DNA of 21,459 nt from Candidatus Thorarchaeota archaeon (GTDB taxonomy: Archaea > Asgardarchaeota > Thorarchaeia > Thorarchaeales > Thorarchaeaceae): contig JAEOSL010000057.1 of the NCBI GenBank assembly GCA_016840385.1, positions 1-21,459 of the forward strand, in the 5' to 3' direction. Shown piece by piece: positions 14,847-21,459 of this stretch. The translations under genes and the position numbers were made by a program. The notes under the pieces were generated by a model. That model did not search any database. It saw only the letters and a list, made by a program, of their open reading frames with translations, and was not told the DNA's origin. How positions within the stretch are numbered: position 1 is the stretch's first letter; each line of letters begins with the position of its first letter.

Positions 14847-14868
14847 CTTTGAGGTACTACTAATAATC

Positions 14869-15216
14869 ATGACCGAAAGCACGATGGCATACTGCGGCCT
14901 TGACTGTGCGGTGTGTCCTGCTCATCTGGCCTGGAAGAATGACGATAATGAATTGAGAGAGAAACAAGCAAAGGAATGGGGTAGTCCTGAGTATCCAGTC
15001 ACACCATCTGAGATTAACTGTGTTGGATGCAAGGTAGATGCGCAACCCAAATTCAAGTTCTGTGCATCTTGTACAGTCAAATCATGTGCTAGCAAACGTG
15101 GTGTAGAAACCTGTGCACACTGCGATGACTACGGGTGTGATATTCTTGAAGGATGGCTTGCAAAAGCTGGAGATGAGCTAAGAAAGAAGTTAGACACTAT
15201 ACGTGCAGCGTTATAG
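14869..15216 (+). CDS. DUF3795 cysteine-rich protein
   Basis: This 115-residue protein opens with MAYCGLDCAVCPAH, the characteristic start of DUF3795, so the ATG at 14869 was chosen rather than the longer frame from 14779. It has eleven cysteines: C9, C13, C16, C51, C54, C65, C68, C73, C82, C85 and C90. They are arranged as a CxxxCxxC, a CxxC, a CxxCxxxxC and a CxxCxxxxC cluster, as for metal or iron-sulfur binding. Family function is unknown. The DUF763 gene follows 26 bases downstream on the same strand, so the two are probably co-transcribed. Confidence 0.8.
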   Translation: MTESTMAYCGLDCAVCPAHLAWKNDDNELREKQAKEWGSPEYPVTPSEINCVGCKVDAQPKFKFCASCTVKSCASKRGVETCAHCDDYGCDILEGWLAKAGDELRKKLDTIRAAL

Positions 15217-15242
15217 ATAGTTTCTAGGAAGTTTATCAATCA

Positions 15243-16370
15243 ATGAAACGAGCAGGAGTTGCAGATCTCAAACTTCATCCAGGCAAAGCGCCACATTGGT
15301 TAGTCAAACGAATGATACCGATGGCAAATGCCCTTTGCAAAGTTATTGTAGATGATTATGGTACTGCAGAGCTACTCAGAAGATTAGCAGATCCTGTTTG
15401 GTTCCAAGCACTATCAAACGTCTTGGGATATGACTGGGATAGTTCGGGATCAACAACTGTCACCTGTGGAGTATTGAAATCAGCCCTAGCCTTTGAAACT
15501 CATAATATGGTAGGAATTGGAGGAAAAGGCATTGCGTCAAAGAAAGTACCAACGCAACTTCGTGCATTAGAGGACTACGGACTGGATGGAGCAGGTCTAG
15601 TAGATATCAGTAAGGCTGTCGCCAAAGTTGACAATGCAGGAGTTCAGGATGGATATCAACTCTACCAACACCTCTTCTTCGTAGACGCTGAAGAGAATTG
15701 GACCGTGGTTCAGCAAGGGATGGATTTCAAAAGTAATGATGCACGAAGATATCATTGGACAGCTGAAGAAACTAAGAATTTCATTGATGAGCCCCACACT
15801 GGTCTGATATCAGGCGAGGTAAGAGATACTACTCTCGATATGACATCCAAGTTGTCACATGAGTGTCGCAAGGTCAGCATGGATATCATCAAAGAAGACC
15901 CAGCAAGGATTAGGCGATACTTTGAGGACATCAAAGCATATGGTGAAACGACTCTTATTCCATGGGTGGAGGATGAACAAGATGTAGTCATGCCTTCATA
16001 CAAAGTCGTTCCCACCCGAATGAATTGGAATGCAGTTCGTAAGGCATATGAAACACCCCCGGATAATTATGAGAGGATGATGTTGACCGACGGATTTGGT
16101 CCTGCCACTATTCGAGGTCTCTCACTCATATCTGAGATGATATTTGGTACTGCACCATCATGGTCAGATCCGGTTCGTATGACTTTTGCATTTGGTGGCA
16201 AGGATGGTGTTCCGTTTCCAGTTCCAAGGAAGGACTATGACAAGGCAATCGAGTTCATGGAACAGACAATAAACGAAGCTAAGATGGGTAGGCGTGAAAA
16301 GATTCAGGGTCTCAAACGATTACGTAAGTTCGCTCCACCAGTACTCAGAGAAGATTTGGTTGCTGCATAG
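15243..16370 (+). CDS. DUF763 family protein
   Basis: The 375 residues match the DUF763 family. The N-terminus is KRAGVADLKLHPGKAPHWL (family pattern RAG-x-ADL-x-LH-x-G-x-x-P-x-WL). A DWDSSGSTTVTCGVLKSAL segment follows, then MVGIGGKGIASKKVP, and later QDGYQLYQHLFFVD with QQGMDFKSNDARRYHW. Family members occur in archaea and in some bacteria and are usually 370-400 residues, so this copy looks full length. No biochemical role is known to me. Strong conservation of Gly, His and Trp positions suggests an enzyme. It is soluble, with no TM or signal sequence. It starts at ATG 15243, downstream of the DUF3795 gene. Confidence 0.85.
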   Translation: MKRAGVADLKLHPGKAPHWLVKRMIPMANALCKVIVDDYGTAELLRRLADPVWFQALSNVLGYDWDSSGSTTVTCGVLKSALAFETHNMVGIGGKGIASKKVPTQLRALEDYGLDGAGLVDISKAVAKVDNAGVQDGYQLYQHLFFVDAEENWTVVQQGMDFKSNDARRYHWTAEETKNFIDEPHTGLISGEVRDTTLDMTSKLSHECRKVSMDIIKEDPARIRRYFEDIKAYGETTLIPWVEDEQDVVMPSYKVVPTRMNWNAVRKAYETPPDNYERMMLTDGFGPATIRGLSLISEMIFGTAPSWSDPVRMTFAFGGKDGVPFPVPRKDYDKAIEFMEQTINEAKMGRREKIQGLKRLRKFAPPVLREDLVAA

Positions 16371-16416
16371 ACAAACCAAAGAACTCAATTTACCCTTTTT
16401 CCAACTATAGATTACT

Positions 16417-17226
16417 ATGATTGAGATTGTTCCCTACAACGATGACATAACTTGTATCAAAACTGCAACCGAACAGGATGGTCATGCTATAATGTATGTT
16501 TATTCGTTCCTCATTAGAGATGCACTATTTGACGCAGGAACTGGAAATGCCCTCGAGGAGTTTGAAGAGTTTGTCAGCAAGAATGAGATCAATCATGTGT
16601 ATATATCCCACTCCCATGAAGATCATGTTGGATGCTTGCATATCTTTGATGGGAAAGCGAAAATCTATGCGAATGAGATGACTGAGAAGGATTTGAGAGA
16701 ACCTCAGACAATAGGGGAGTTCTTTGACTTTGTATGGGGACAACCAAAACCTGTTTCGAACATTACGACTTTGCCGGACACATTCTCTATTGGAAACATA
16801 ACGTTTGAAGTGATTCCTTTACCTGGCCATGCAGCAGATATGGTTGGCTTCTACGAACCTGAGAAGAAGTGGTTCTTTTCATTCGACTCTGTGCCATTAC
16901 CTTCAAAGAAAAGAATCGCGATGCCTGAAGAGAACATCCCCTTGATGGTTGCAACAATGGAAAAGATTCGCGATATGGATATTGAGATTCTGTTCGACTC
17001 TCATAGGGGGCCTATTGACAATCCACGAGAGCATATTCAGACTCGAATCGATTACATCAATATGATTGGAAAAGAGGCACGAGTTTTACACGAATCTGGA
17101 AAATCTATTGAAGAAATTCAGGAATCACTTGGTCTCGAGGGTCCATGGTATTTGGAAATGACAAAGGACCGGTTTGGTATAGACATCTTTCTCAAATCAA
17201 TTCTCTTTGACAAAGTTGAGCACTGA
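16417..17226 (+). CDS. Metallo-beta-lactamase-fold hydrolase
   Basis: This is a 269-residue cytosolic metallohydrolase. Ligands for a dinuclear metal site are all visible: H65-x-H67-x-D69-H70 in ISHSHEDHVG, H138 in LPGHAADM, D157 in FFSFDSVP and H196 in LFDSHRGPI. The order and spacing match the glyoxalase II-like branch. The C-terminal helices (residues 205-269) include an IEEIQESLGLEGPWYLEMT segment like the helical lid of hydrolases in this branch. The substrate cannot be named; a thioester hydrolase or a quorum-quenching-like lactonase are options. It starts at ATG 16417, 46 bases after DUF763, and is convergent with the TPR gene four bases away. Confidence 0.88.
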   Translation: MIEIVPYNDDITCIKTATEQDGHAIMYVYSFLIRDALFDAGTGNALEEFEEFVSKNEINHVYISHSHEDHVGCLHIFDGKAKIYANEMTEKDLREPQTIGEFFDFVWGQPKPVSNITTLPDTFSIGNITFEVIPLPGHAADMVGFYEPEKKWFFSFDSVPLPSKKRIAMPEENIPLMVATMEKIRDMDIEILFDSHRGPIDNPREHIQTRIDYINMIGKEARVLHESGKSIEEIQESLGLEGPWYLEMTKDRFGIDIFLKSILFDKVEH

Positions 17227-17230
17227 TGTA

Positions 17231-18385
17231 CTAACGCTTCTTCTTTTTCTTCTTCTTCCGTCCTTCATGACGGCTTGAGAAAGTTCTGGTCATCTTCTCT
17301 TGTTCTCGCGCTACCTTTGCAGCTTTCTTCAATCGACTGCAGTTAATTCGTGCAGCACGACCTAGAGTGTTGGTTCGTTCGGCTTCTTTCTTTTCACCAA
17401 TCTTCTTGTACAACTTACGAGCATTTTCCCATGCTTCAGCCGCACTGCAAAAATCATCTAATCGAGCGAATGTTGTAGCCAATGCATCATAGGCATCAGG
17501 ATCATTCTTGACAATATCAGTGAGGTTGGTCAAGACCTTGCTAGCCTCTTCCCACTTCTCTTGTTCCATCAGAATCAAGCCAAGATTGCGCATTGCTGTG
17601 GGGTATTTCTTTCTTCGATTGATTGCGCGTCTGAGATGTTTTGCTGCATCGGATAATTTCCCGTCTTTGTAAGAAACCATACCCATTGTATTCTCAACGC
17701 TGGCATCAGTAGGATCCAACTCAGAGGCTTTCTTCAACGACTTCATAGCAGCTTTGTGCTTCCCAGCTCTCAGATTTATATCACCACGAATGAGCCAGGC
17801 TTCTGGATTCTTTGGTTCTAACTTTGTAGCAGTTTCCGCAGACTTGAGTGCAGGATCAAACTGCCCATCCATTGCTAACGCAATTGCTCTTCGTATGAAT
17901 GCAGGAACCAAATCATCCTTGATCTTCAACGAATCTTCGTAGCTTGCGATAGCACCTTTGATATCACCAACCTCAAGTTGTAGGTCTCCCAATCGGAGCC
18001 AGATTCCCCATTCCTCTTTGGAGAGCTCACTCATTTTCTTGTAGATATCGAGCTCATCTTGAGTTCTACCTAATGCTCTGAGTGCTAATGCTTTGTCCCT
18101 CAATGTATCGATTTCATCAGGCTTGAGTTTCAATGCCCTATCGAATGATTTGAGAGCTTCACCTGCTTTCTCACGACCTAGTGTAAGTAGGACTCTTCCT
18201 CTATTAGAGTGGGCAGCAGGTAATTCTGAGTCAAGCTGGATTGCCTGGTCAAGACAACGAAGTGCTTCACCATATTCCTTTCTCTGAGCGTGGAATACCC
18301 CCTTCACATTCCAAGCAGAAGCGTCTTGCGGATTCTCACGTAGATAGGCTTCTACACTTGCTAAGGATTCTTCAGAATTCTCCAT
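17231..18385 (-). CDS. TPR-repeat protein with Lys-rich C-terminal tail
   Basis: The 384 residues contain about nine tandem 34-residue tetratricopeptide repeats from residue 15 to 325. The TPR consensus W/L-x-x-x-G-x-x-x-x-x-x-x-Y/F-x-x-A-x-x-x-[FLY] is plain in AWNVKGVFHAQRKEYGEAL, AFIRRAIALAMDGQFDPAL and AWLIRGDINLRAGKHKAAM. After the repeats a basic helix (SRLKKAAKVAREQEKMTRT) leads to a C-terminal run of lysines and arginines. Such repeats form a superhelical scaffold for protein partners; the basic tail might contact nucleic acid or the ribosome. No catalytic domain or TM segment is present. It is a single gene, convergent with the metallohydrolase and divergent from the HAD gene. Confidence 0.88.
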   Translation of the reverse strand: MENSEESLASVEAYLRENPQDASAWNVKGVFHAQRKEYGEALRCLDQAIQLDSELPAAHSNRGRVLLTLGREKAGEALKSFDRALKLKPDEIDTLRDKALALRALGRTQDELDIYKKMSELSKEEWGIWLRLGDLQLEVGDIKGAIASYEDSLKIKDDLVPAFIRRAIALAMDGQFDPALKSAETATKLEPKNPEAWLIRGDINLRAGKHKAAMKSLKKASELDPTDASVENTMGMVSYKDGKLSDAAKHLRRAINRRKKYPTAMRNLGLILMEQEKWEEASKVLTNLTDIVKNDPDAYDALATTFARLDDFCSAAEAWENARKLYKKIGEKKEAERTNTLGRAARINCSRLKKAAKVAREQEKMTRTFSSRHEGRKKKKKKKR

Positions 18386-18415
18386 GACTATTCAGACTCA
18401 ATCAAGAATGAATTG

Positions 18416-18449
18416 CTCAAAAGAGTTGAGTTCTATCCTACGAAGGATA
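18416..18449. promoter_or_regulatory. Two adjacent inverted repeats between the divergent TPR and HAD genes
   Basis: CTCAA-AAGAG-TTGAG (18416-18430) is followed by TATCCT-ACGA-AGGATA (18434-18449), both with perfect arms, in the 95-base divergent intergenic region. They may be operator sites or upstream hairpins. No factor can be assigned. Confidence 0.3.
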
Positions 18450-18480
18450 CAAGTGTGTGAATATGGTTCTATGATATACG

Positions 18481-19218
18481 ATGAAAATCGAAGGACTTGA
18501 CGCACTCATCTTTGATCTAGGCGGAACTCTATACGAACCCAGCTCCGATATCTGTAGTCTGACAAAGCAGTTCATGTTTGATGTGAATATTCAAGGAGCA
18601 GATAGTCTCACAGATGATAAGATCAAAGAGGCACTAGTAGCTGCAAATCAGTGGCTCTGGGATTATATGGTTGAGAACAATGTCGATATGCATTGGGAAC
18701 CAACAACAAAAGAGTGGATTGAATATGACATCCTCCTGCTCAAGGGTCTTGGATTTGGAGAAAATATCGATTCTCATGCAATCGAGTATCAGAAAAGATG
18801 GGACAGGTTCTTTGACGAACTGAAACAACCTCTCATCGATGGTGTTCACGATACTCTTCAGGAACTACAGCAAAGAGGATTCAAGTTGGGAGTTGCATCC
18901 AATAGATATTCTGACCCTAAAAAAACACTACAGACCGATTCAATTTACGATCTATTCGGAAGCATAGAATATACTGGAGTTCCAGGTTATGCTAAACCGT
19001 CACCATTCATGCTCCTTCGTGTTGCAGAGGAACTTGGAGTGAATCCACGAAAGTGTGCCTATGTTGGAAATATTGTTCAGTACGATTGCGTTTCAGCACA
19101 ACGAGCTGAGATGCTTCCAATACTTCTTACATGGGTGGACCCACAGGAAGTCGATAAGGTCACAACTGATGTTGTAATCATTGACCATATCGCAGACCTG
19201 CTAGAAATTCTCAGATGA
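18481..19218 (+). CDS. HAD-superfamily hydrolase-like protein with altered active site
   Basis: This 245-residue Rossmann-type HAD protein has an alpha-helical cap between residues 20 and 115. Motif I is LIFDLGGTLYEP: the nucleophile D12 is present, but the second Asp (usually DxD) is G14. Motif II is GVASNR with S140. Motif III lysine is K172 in YAKPSPFML. Motif IV is YVGNIVQYDCVSA, with N197 where the first acidic residue usually is, while D202 remains. Loss of the DxD acid/base Asp is seen in some HAD subfamilies and often changes the reaction or lowers phosphatase activity. The order of motifs resembles the phosphoglycolate phosphatase/haloacid dehalogenase group. The substrate is unknown. 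It starts at ATG 18481. Confidence 0.85.
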   Translation: MKIEGLDALIFDLGGTLYEPSSDICSLTKQFMFDVNIQGADSLTDDKIKEALVAANQWLWDYMVENNVDMHWEPTTKEWIEYDILLLKGLGFGENIDSHAIEYQKRWDRFFDELKQPLIDGVHDTLQELQQRGFKLGVASNRYSDPKKTLQTDSIYDLFGSIEYTGVPGYAKPSPFMLLRVAEELGVNPRKCAYVGNIVQYDCVSAQRAEMLPILLTWVDPQEVDKVTTDVVIIDHIADLLEILR

Positions 19219-19591
19219 AATTATACGAGCTCTTATACTCCATCTACATAGATGATTATGAAGGACTAGGTAAGTGGGCTAGTGCAATAGCACGAAGCAC
19301 GCGACTGAAAGCCTGAAAGAAGAATCCTTCTTCTAAAGGGAAGTCCTTACTCTCCATGAAGGAACCAACATCGGGTTCTGGAAAGTCCGCGGCTTTTCAC
19401 TTTGTCCAATCGGACCTTGCCAGTTTCAGTGATGGGACTTGCAAGAGTGATAATGACCCCGCCGTGGTAAGAACTGTGGAAACTCTCTCTGTTGCTGGAA
19501 GTGATGGTCCTACAAACAAACAGGAGAAAGAAGCCGGGTCTTCAGGAGGGATCCCATCCCGATGAACGTTGACAAAGCTCTTGCTAAGTCA

Positions 19592-19611
19592 AGCATTTTT
19601 TCGAAAATGCT
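19592..19611 (+). repeat. Perfect 8-bp hairpin with TTCG loop
   Basis: AGCATTTT and AAAATGCT flank TTCG. UUCG is a very stable RNA tetraloop, so this may be part of a structured transcript or a 3'-end hairpin. It sits in the gene-poor stretch, 140 bases before the next start. Confidence 0.5.
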
Positions 19612-19740
19612 GGATGGTGGTAACACTAGTAGGAGAAGGGTGGAACACAGAAGTAGCTTGAAGTTGAGTGTGTCAAACACTATACCTTTAAGATTCAGGT
19701 CAGATCTTCATTATGATGGACTCTAATGGAGAGTTCATCA

Positions 19741-19745
19741 GGTGA
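19741..19745 (+). promoter_or_regulatory. Shine-Dalgarno GGTGA selecting a TTG start
   Basis: GGTGA lies six bases before the TTG at 19752, the only start codon that gives a full signal peptide for the following gene. It sits inside a GTTCA/TGAAC inverted repeat (19733-19747), which could limit its access. Confidence 0.5.
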
Positions 19746-19751
19746 ACAGAG

Positions 19752-20501
19752 TTGAAACTGAAAGTTCTTTCATTGGCATTCGCATTGATTCTAGTTTGCT
19801 CATCAATACCACTAGCTGTAGAAGCTCAATCTAATCATGCTCTAGAATGGGGAGTAGATGTTGATGAGGAGTTCACCTATGTGCTGCAGAGAGCATATTT
19901 TGCAGATCCAAGCTACATACCAGGCTTTGCCGTGAATTTGCCATTCGTTTCAGAAATGGTGGTTGGAGAGAAATACACACTCAAGGTTGCAAACCTTGAT
20001 GCAATTCCATCTTTAATCAATGAATCTTCACAAATGCCAGGATCACTTTGCGATATTGAGAGAGCAAATGATTCCTTATCGATTCTTACAGAACAACTAG
20101 ATTTTGTTATTCCGATCGGTGATTGGGATTTTGTCAACCAAATAACTAACCTTACAGGCTTGACACTCGTAGATACTACCGATGAGTGGGGAACGCTGGG
20201 AGTTGGTTCATATCGCGCTGCTGATGGTAGTGTTATTACAATCACTATTGATATCAGATTTGAGAAAGAGAATGGAACTCTGAATTATATGAGGCACCGA
20301 TATTCAACACTGGGAACTGATGTGATCGACATAATTCTAGTCAACTGGCATACAGGTATGCCCACTATTGCTGCAGCGGAAATCCAATTGACAACAATTC
20401 TCATCATTGCAATAGTAGCAGTAGTAGTTACCATCGTGTCTATTTTGGTATATCAGGGTTATAGAAGTAAAAAGCCTGTTGTTCAGAAACTTGGAGAATA
20501 G
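19752..20501 (+). CDS. Secreted/membrane-anchored protein of unknown function
   Basis: This 249-residue protein has a clear signal peptide (KLKVLSLAFALILVCSSIPL, cleavage likely after about residue 25). An external domain of about 185 residues follows, then a single C-terminal TM helix at about 214-237 with a short basic cytoplasmic tail (YRSKKPVVQK). The external part contains beta-rich stretches such as ALEWGVDVDEEFTYVLQRAY and WGTLGVGSYRAADGSVITIT, but no domain I recognise. The opening resembles archaeal surface proteins of the type "W.v..G..f.Y.v" seen in choice-of-anchor families. The start is TTG with a good ribosome site. It is followed after five bases by the chagasin-like gene, whose ribosome site overlaps this stop codon, so they form an operon. 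Confidence 0.7.
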   Translation: MKLKVLSLAFALILVCSSIPLAVEAQSNHALEWGVDVDEEFTYVLQRAYFADPSYIPGFAVNLPFVSEMVVGEKYTLKVANLDAIPSLINESSQMPGSLCDIERANDSLSILTEQLDFVIPIGDWDFVNQITNLTGLTLVDTTDEWGTLGVGSYRAADGSVITITIDIRFEKENGTLNYMRHRYSTLGTDVIDIILVNWHTGMPTIAAAEIQLTTILIIAIVAVVVTIVSILVYQGYRSKKPVVQKLGE

Positions 20502-20506
20502 CAGCA

Positions 20507-20854
20507 ATGAAACCTCCAAAAGATGAGATCATCAAAGTCGAATGCAAAGATGAAGACACTGTACTGAACCTATCTGTCGGTGATGAGTTCTATTTCCAGT
20601 TTCATCGACATGGTTCAGTTGGAGAAGATGCTGAATTTACTATCGAGGATGATTCAATCATCTCCCATACAGATACTGAAACCGAGTATCTACATCCTGA
20701 ACACATGAAGAAACCGGGTTGGACAGGAGGAGATGCAGAAAGGGGGAAGTGGTTCTTCAAAGCATTGAAAGCTGGAGGAACAACTCTCAAGATAAATGTC
20801 CTATTTCGATTTGAAGTTGAGAGTTCATGTACAATCACAATAGTTGTGAAATAG
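20507..20854 (+). CDS. Chagasin-like (inhibitor family I42) beta-sandwich domain protein
   Basis: This 115-residue protein fits the I42/chagasin layout. VLNLSVGDEFYFQF is the early strand (family: v-x-l-x-x-G-d-x-f-x-i-x-l). The first binding loop follows at about 34-42, where the family has NPTTGY and this protein has HRHGSVGED. TGGDAERGKWFFKALKAGGT corresponds to the G-x-x-G-x-x-x-F-x-F-K-A-x-x-x-G-x-T segment, and NVLFRFEVE to the strand before the third loop. The loop residues that block papain-like peptidases are not conserved, so inhibitory activity is uncertain. It has no signal peptide, although the partner gene upstream is secreted. Shine-Dalgarno GGAG (20493-20496) overlaps the upstream stop. 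The family call rests on pattern similarity only. Confidence 0.5.
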   Translation: MKPPKDEIIKVECKDEDTVLNLSVGDEFYFQFHRHGSVGEDAEFTIEDDSIISHTDTETEYLHPEHMKKPGWTGGDAERGKWFFKALKAGGTTLKINVLFRFEVESSCTITIVVK

Positions 20855-20857
20855 TAA

Positions 20858-21459
20858 TCACTTAGTTGCCCACACGAATGAATACTGGGCAAAGTACAAC
20901 AATTCTTCATCCTTCTGAAAAGCCACTCTCAAATCATCAAGACCTTTCTCATAGTCTTCCTTGCTGATTTTATGGAGCATTGAGAAACCTCGCTTCTCTA
21001 TGGTTTCAAGATATTCAGGGCCAAGACGGACTGGCTTGTATGTATAGTCCTTTGGATTCACTTTACTGAATCCAACACTTCTGAGCTGTTCTTCAATCTC
21101 ACCAATATCTGGATAGCGTTCCTTGTCCACTGCAGCAGTTCCAGGAAAGAAGCGAGAGGTCACACGATTATCTATCTGATGATGAGCTTGTGTGACAATA
21201 CAGAGGAGTCCAGTTGTCTTTAGGACTCGATGAATTTCCTGAAAAGTCATTAGAATGTCGGGAAGATGATGGAGAACTTCAGTCATATAGACATAATCGA
21301 AAGTGTCTGATACAAAGGGGATATTATCAGCAGGTGCTTGCACAAGAGGAATGTGACTCTCTTTTTCATTTGCTTTCTGAAGCATTCCATATGAAATATC
21401 GAGACCAGAAACACGAGCGGGTATTGTGGAGGATAGCAGTATCGTATTGTTCCCAGTTC
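20858..21459 (-). CDS. Class I SAM-dependent methyltransferase, N-terminus outside the window
   Basis: The frame enters from the right edge and stops at 20858, so about 200 C-terminal residues are visible. It begins inside motif I with TGNNT, then VSGLDISYGMLQKA (acidic residue that binds the ribose of SAM), DNIPFVSDTFDYVYMTEVLHHLPD (motifs II/III, typical of the ubiquinone/menaquinone-biosynthesis-like group) and IHRVLKTTGLLCIVTQ. Internal ATG 21385 is not the true start, because the SAM-binding motifs lie upstream of it in the same frame. The C-terminal part (RYPDIGEIEEQLRSVGFSKV and the following helices) would shape the substrate pocket. Substrate unknown. It is convergent with the chagasin-like gene, three bases apart. 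Confidence 0.88.
   Translation of the reverse strand, partial: TGNNTILLSSTIPARVSGLDISYGMLQKANEKESHIPLVQAPADNIPFVSDTFDYVYMTEVLHHLPDILMTFQEIHRVLKTTGLLCIVTQAHHQIDNRVTSRFFPGTAAVDKERYPDIGEIEEQLRSVGFSKVNPKDYTYKPVRLGPEYLETIEKRGFSMLHKISKEDYEKGLDDLRVAFQKDEELLYFAQYSFVWATK

Larger units (their letters stand above)
19219..19751. other. 533-base stretch with hairpins but no convincing gene (possible transposon relic)
   Basis: The only frame of note (19356-19565, plus) is 69 codons and low in complexity. Its tail (ETLSVAGS then NKQEKEAGSSG) loosely resembles the variable C-terminal tail of some TnpB proteins, but no RuvC or zinc-finger motif is present. Hairpins occur at 19317-19332 (AAGAAG/CTTCTT), 19548-19560 (GGGAT/ATCCC, just before the frame's TGA) and 19592-19611. 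Base composition between 19360 and 19560 is richer in G and C than the flanks. This could be the decayed 3' end of a tnpB with its guide-RNA region, or an unrelated structured RNA. Confidence 0.3.

Noticed and set aside
14779..14868. Longer N-terminus for the DUF3795 protein from ATG 14779
   Set aside because: The family begins with MAYCGLDC, the extra 30 residues look non-coding, and a TATA-like box lies within them.

Overview
The window looks archaeal. It carries the large subunit of the archaeal/eukaryotic-type DNA primase, an OGG1-type glycosylase, a NosD-like beta-helix surface protein, DUF763 and DUF3795 genes, frequent TTG starts, and AT-rich TATA-like elements about 26-29 bases upstream of two chosen starts. 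The style of the surface proteins and paired FtsX permeases would fit an Asgard (Thorarchaeia-like) lineage, but that placement is an impression from sequence style and is not established. There are no rRNA or tRNA genes and no CRISPR array.

Bases 1-6642 (minus strand) hold a three-gene ABC cassette: a LolD/MacB-class ATPase followed by two paralogous permeases of about 970 residues, each with two FtsX-type halves. Intergenic gaps are only 11-12 bases. Divergently placed (6751-7227) is a mobB gene that reads through at full length except for one in-frame TGA.

Bases 7228-11850 are the accessory part. A TnpB-type RuvC nuclease of 660 residues (minus strand) has intact catalytic residues and an N-terminal part about twice the usual length. 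Its 3' end overlaps hairpins placed where an omega (guide) RNA is expected. To its right are a probably 5'-truncated clan CD (caspase/gingipain-like) peptidase domain and a signal-peptide/TM-anchored beta-helix protein. At 11486-11735 lies a decayed IS607-type serine recombinase fragment. Next to it is a hairpin whose 8-base loop is identical to one at the end of the TnpB element and whose stem differs by a compensatory change.

Bases 11857-18385 are housekeeping: an OGG1-type glycosylase convergent with a zinc-ribbon/priL operon, a monothiol thioredoxin-like protein, a DUF3795-DUF763 pair, a metallo-beta-lactamase-fold hydrolase and a nine-repeat TPR protein.

Bases 18481-21459 contain a HAD-like protein with two altered active-site motifs, a 533-base stretch without a convincing gene but with several hairpins (possibly another transposon relic), a small operon of a secreted membrane-anchored protein plus a chagasin-like (I42) domain protein, and a SAM methyltransferase that runs off the right edge. 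The most interesting material is the large TnpB with its candidate omega RNA, the matching orphan hairpin locus, and the interrupted mobB.
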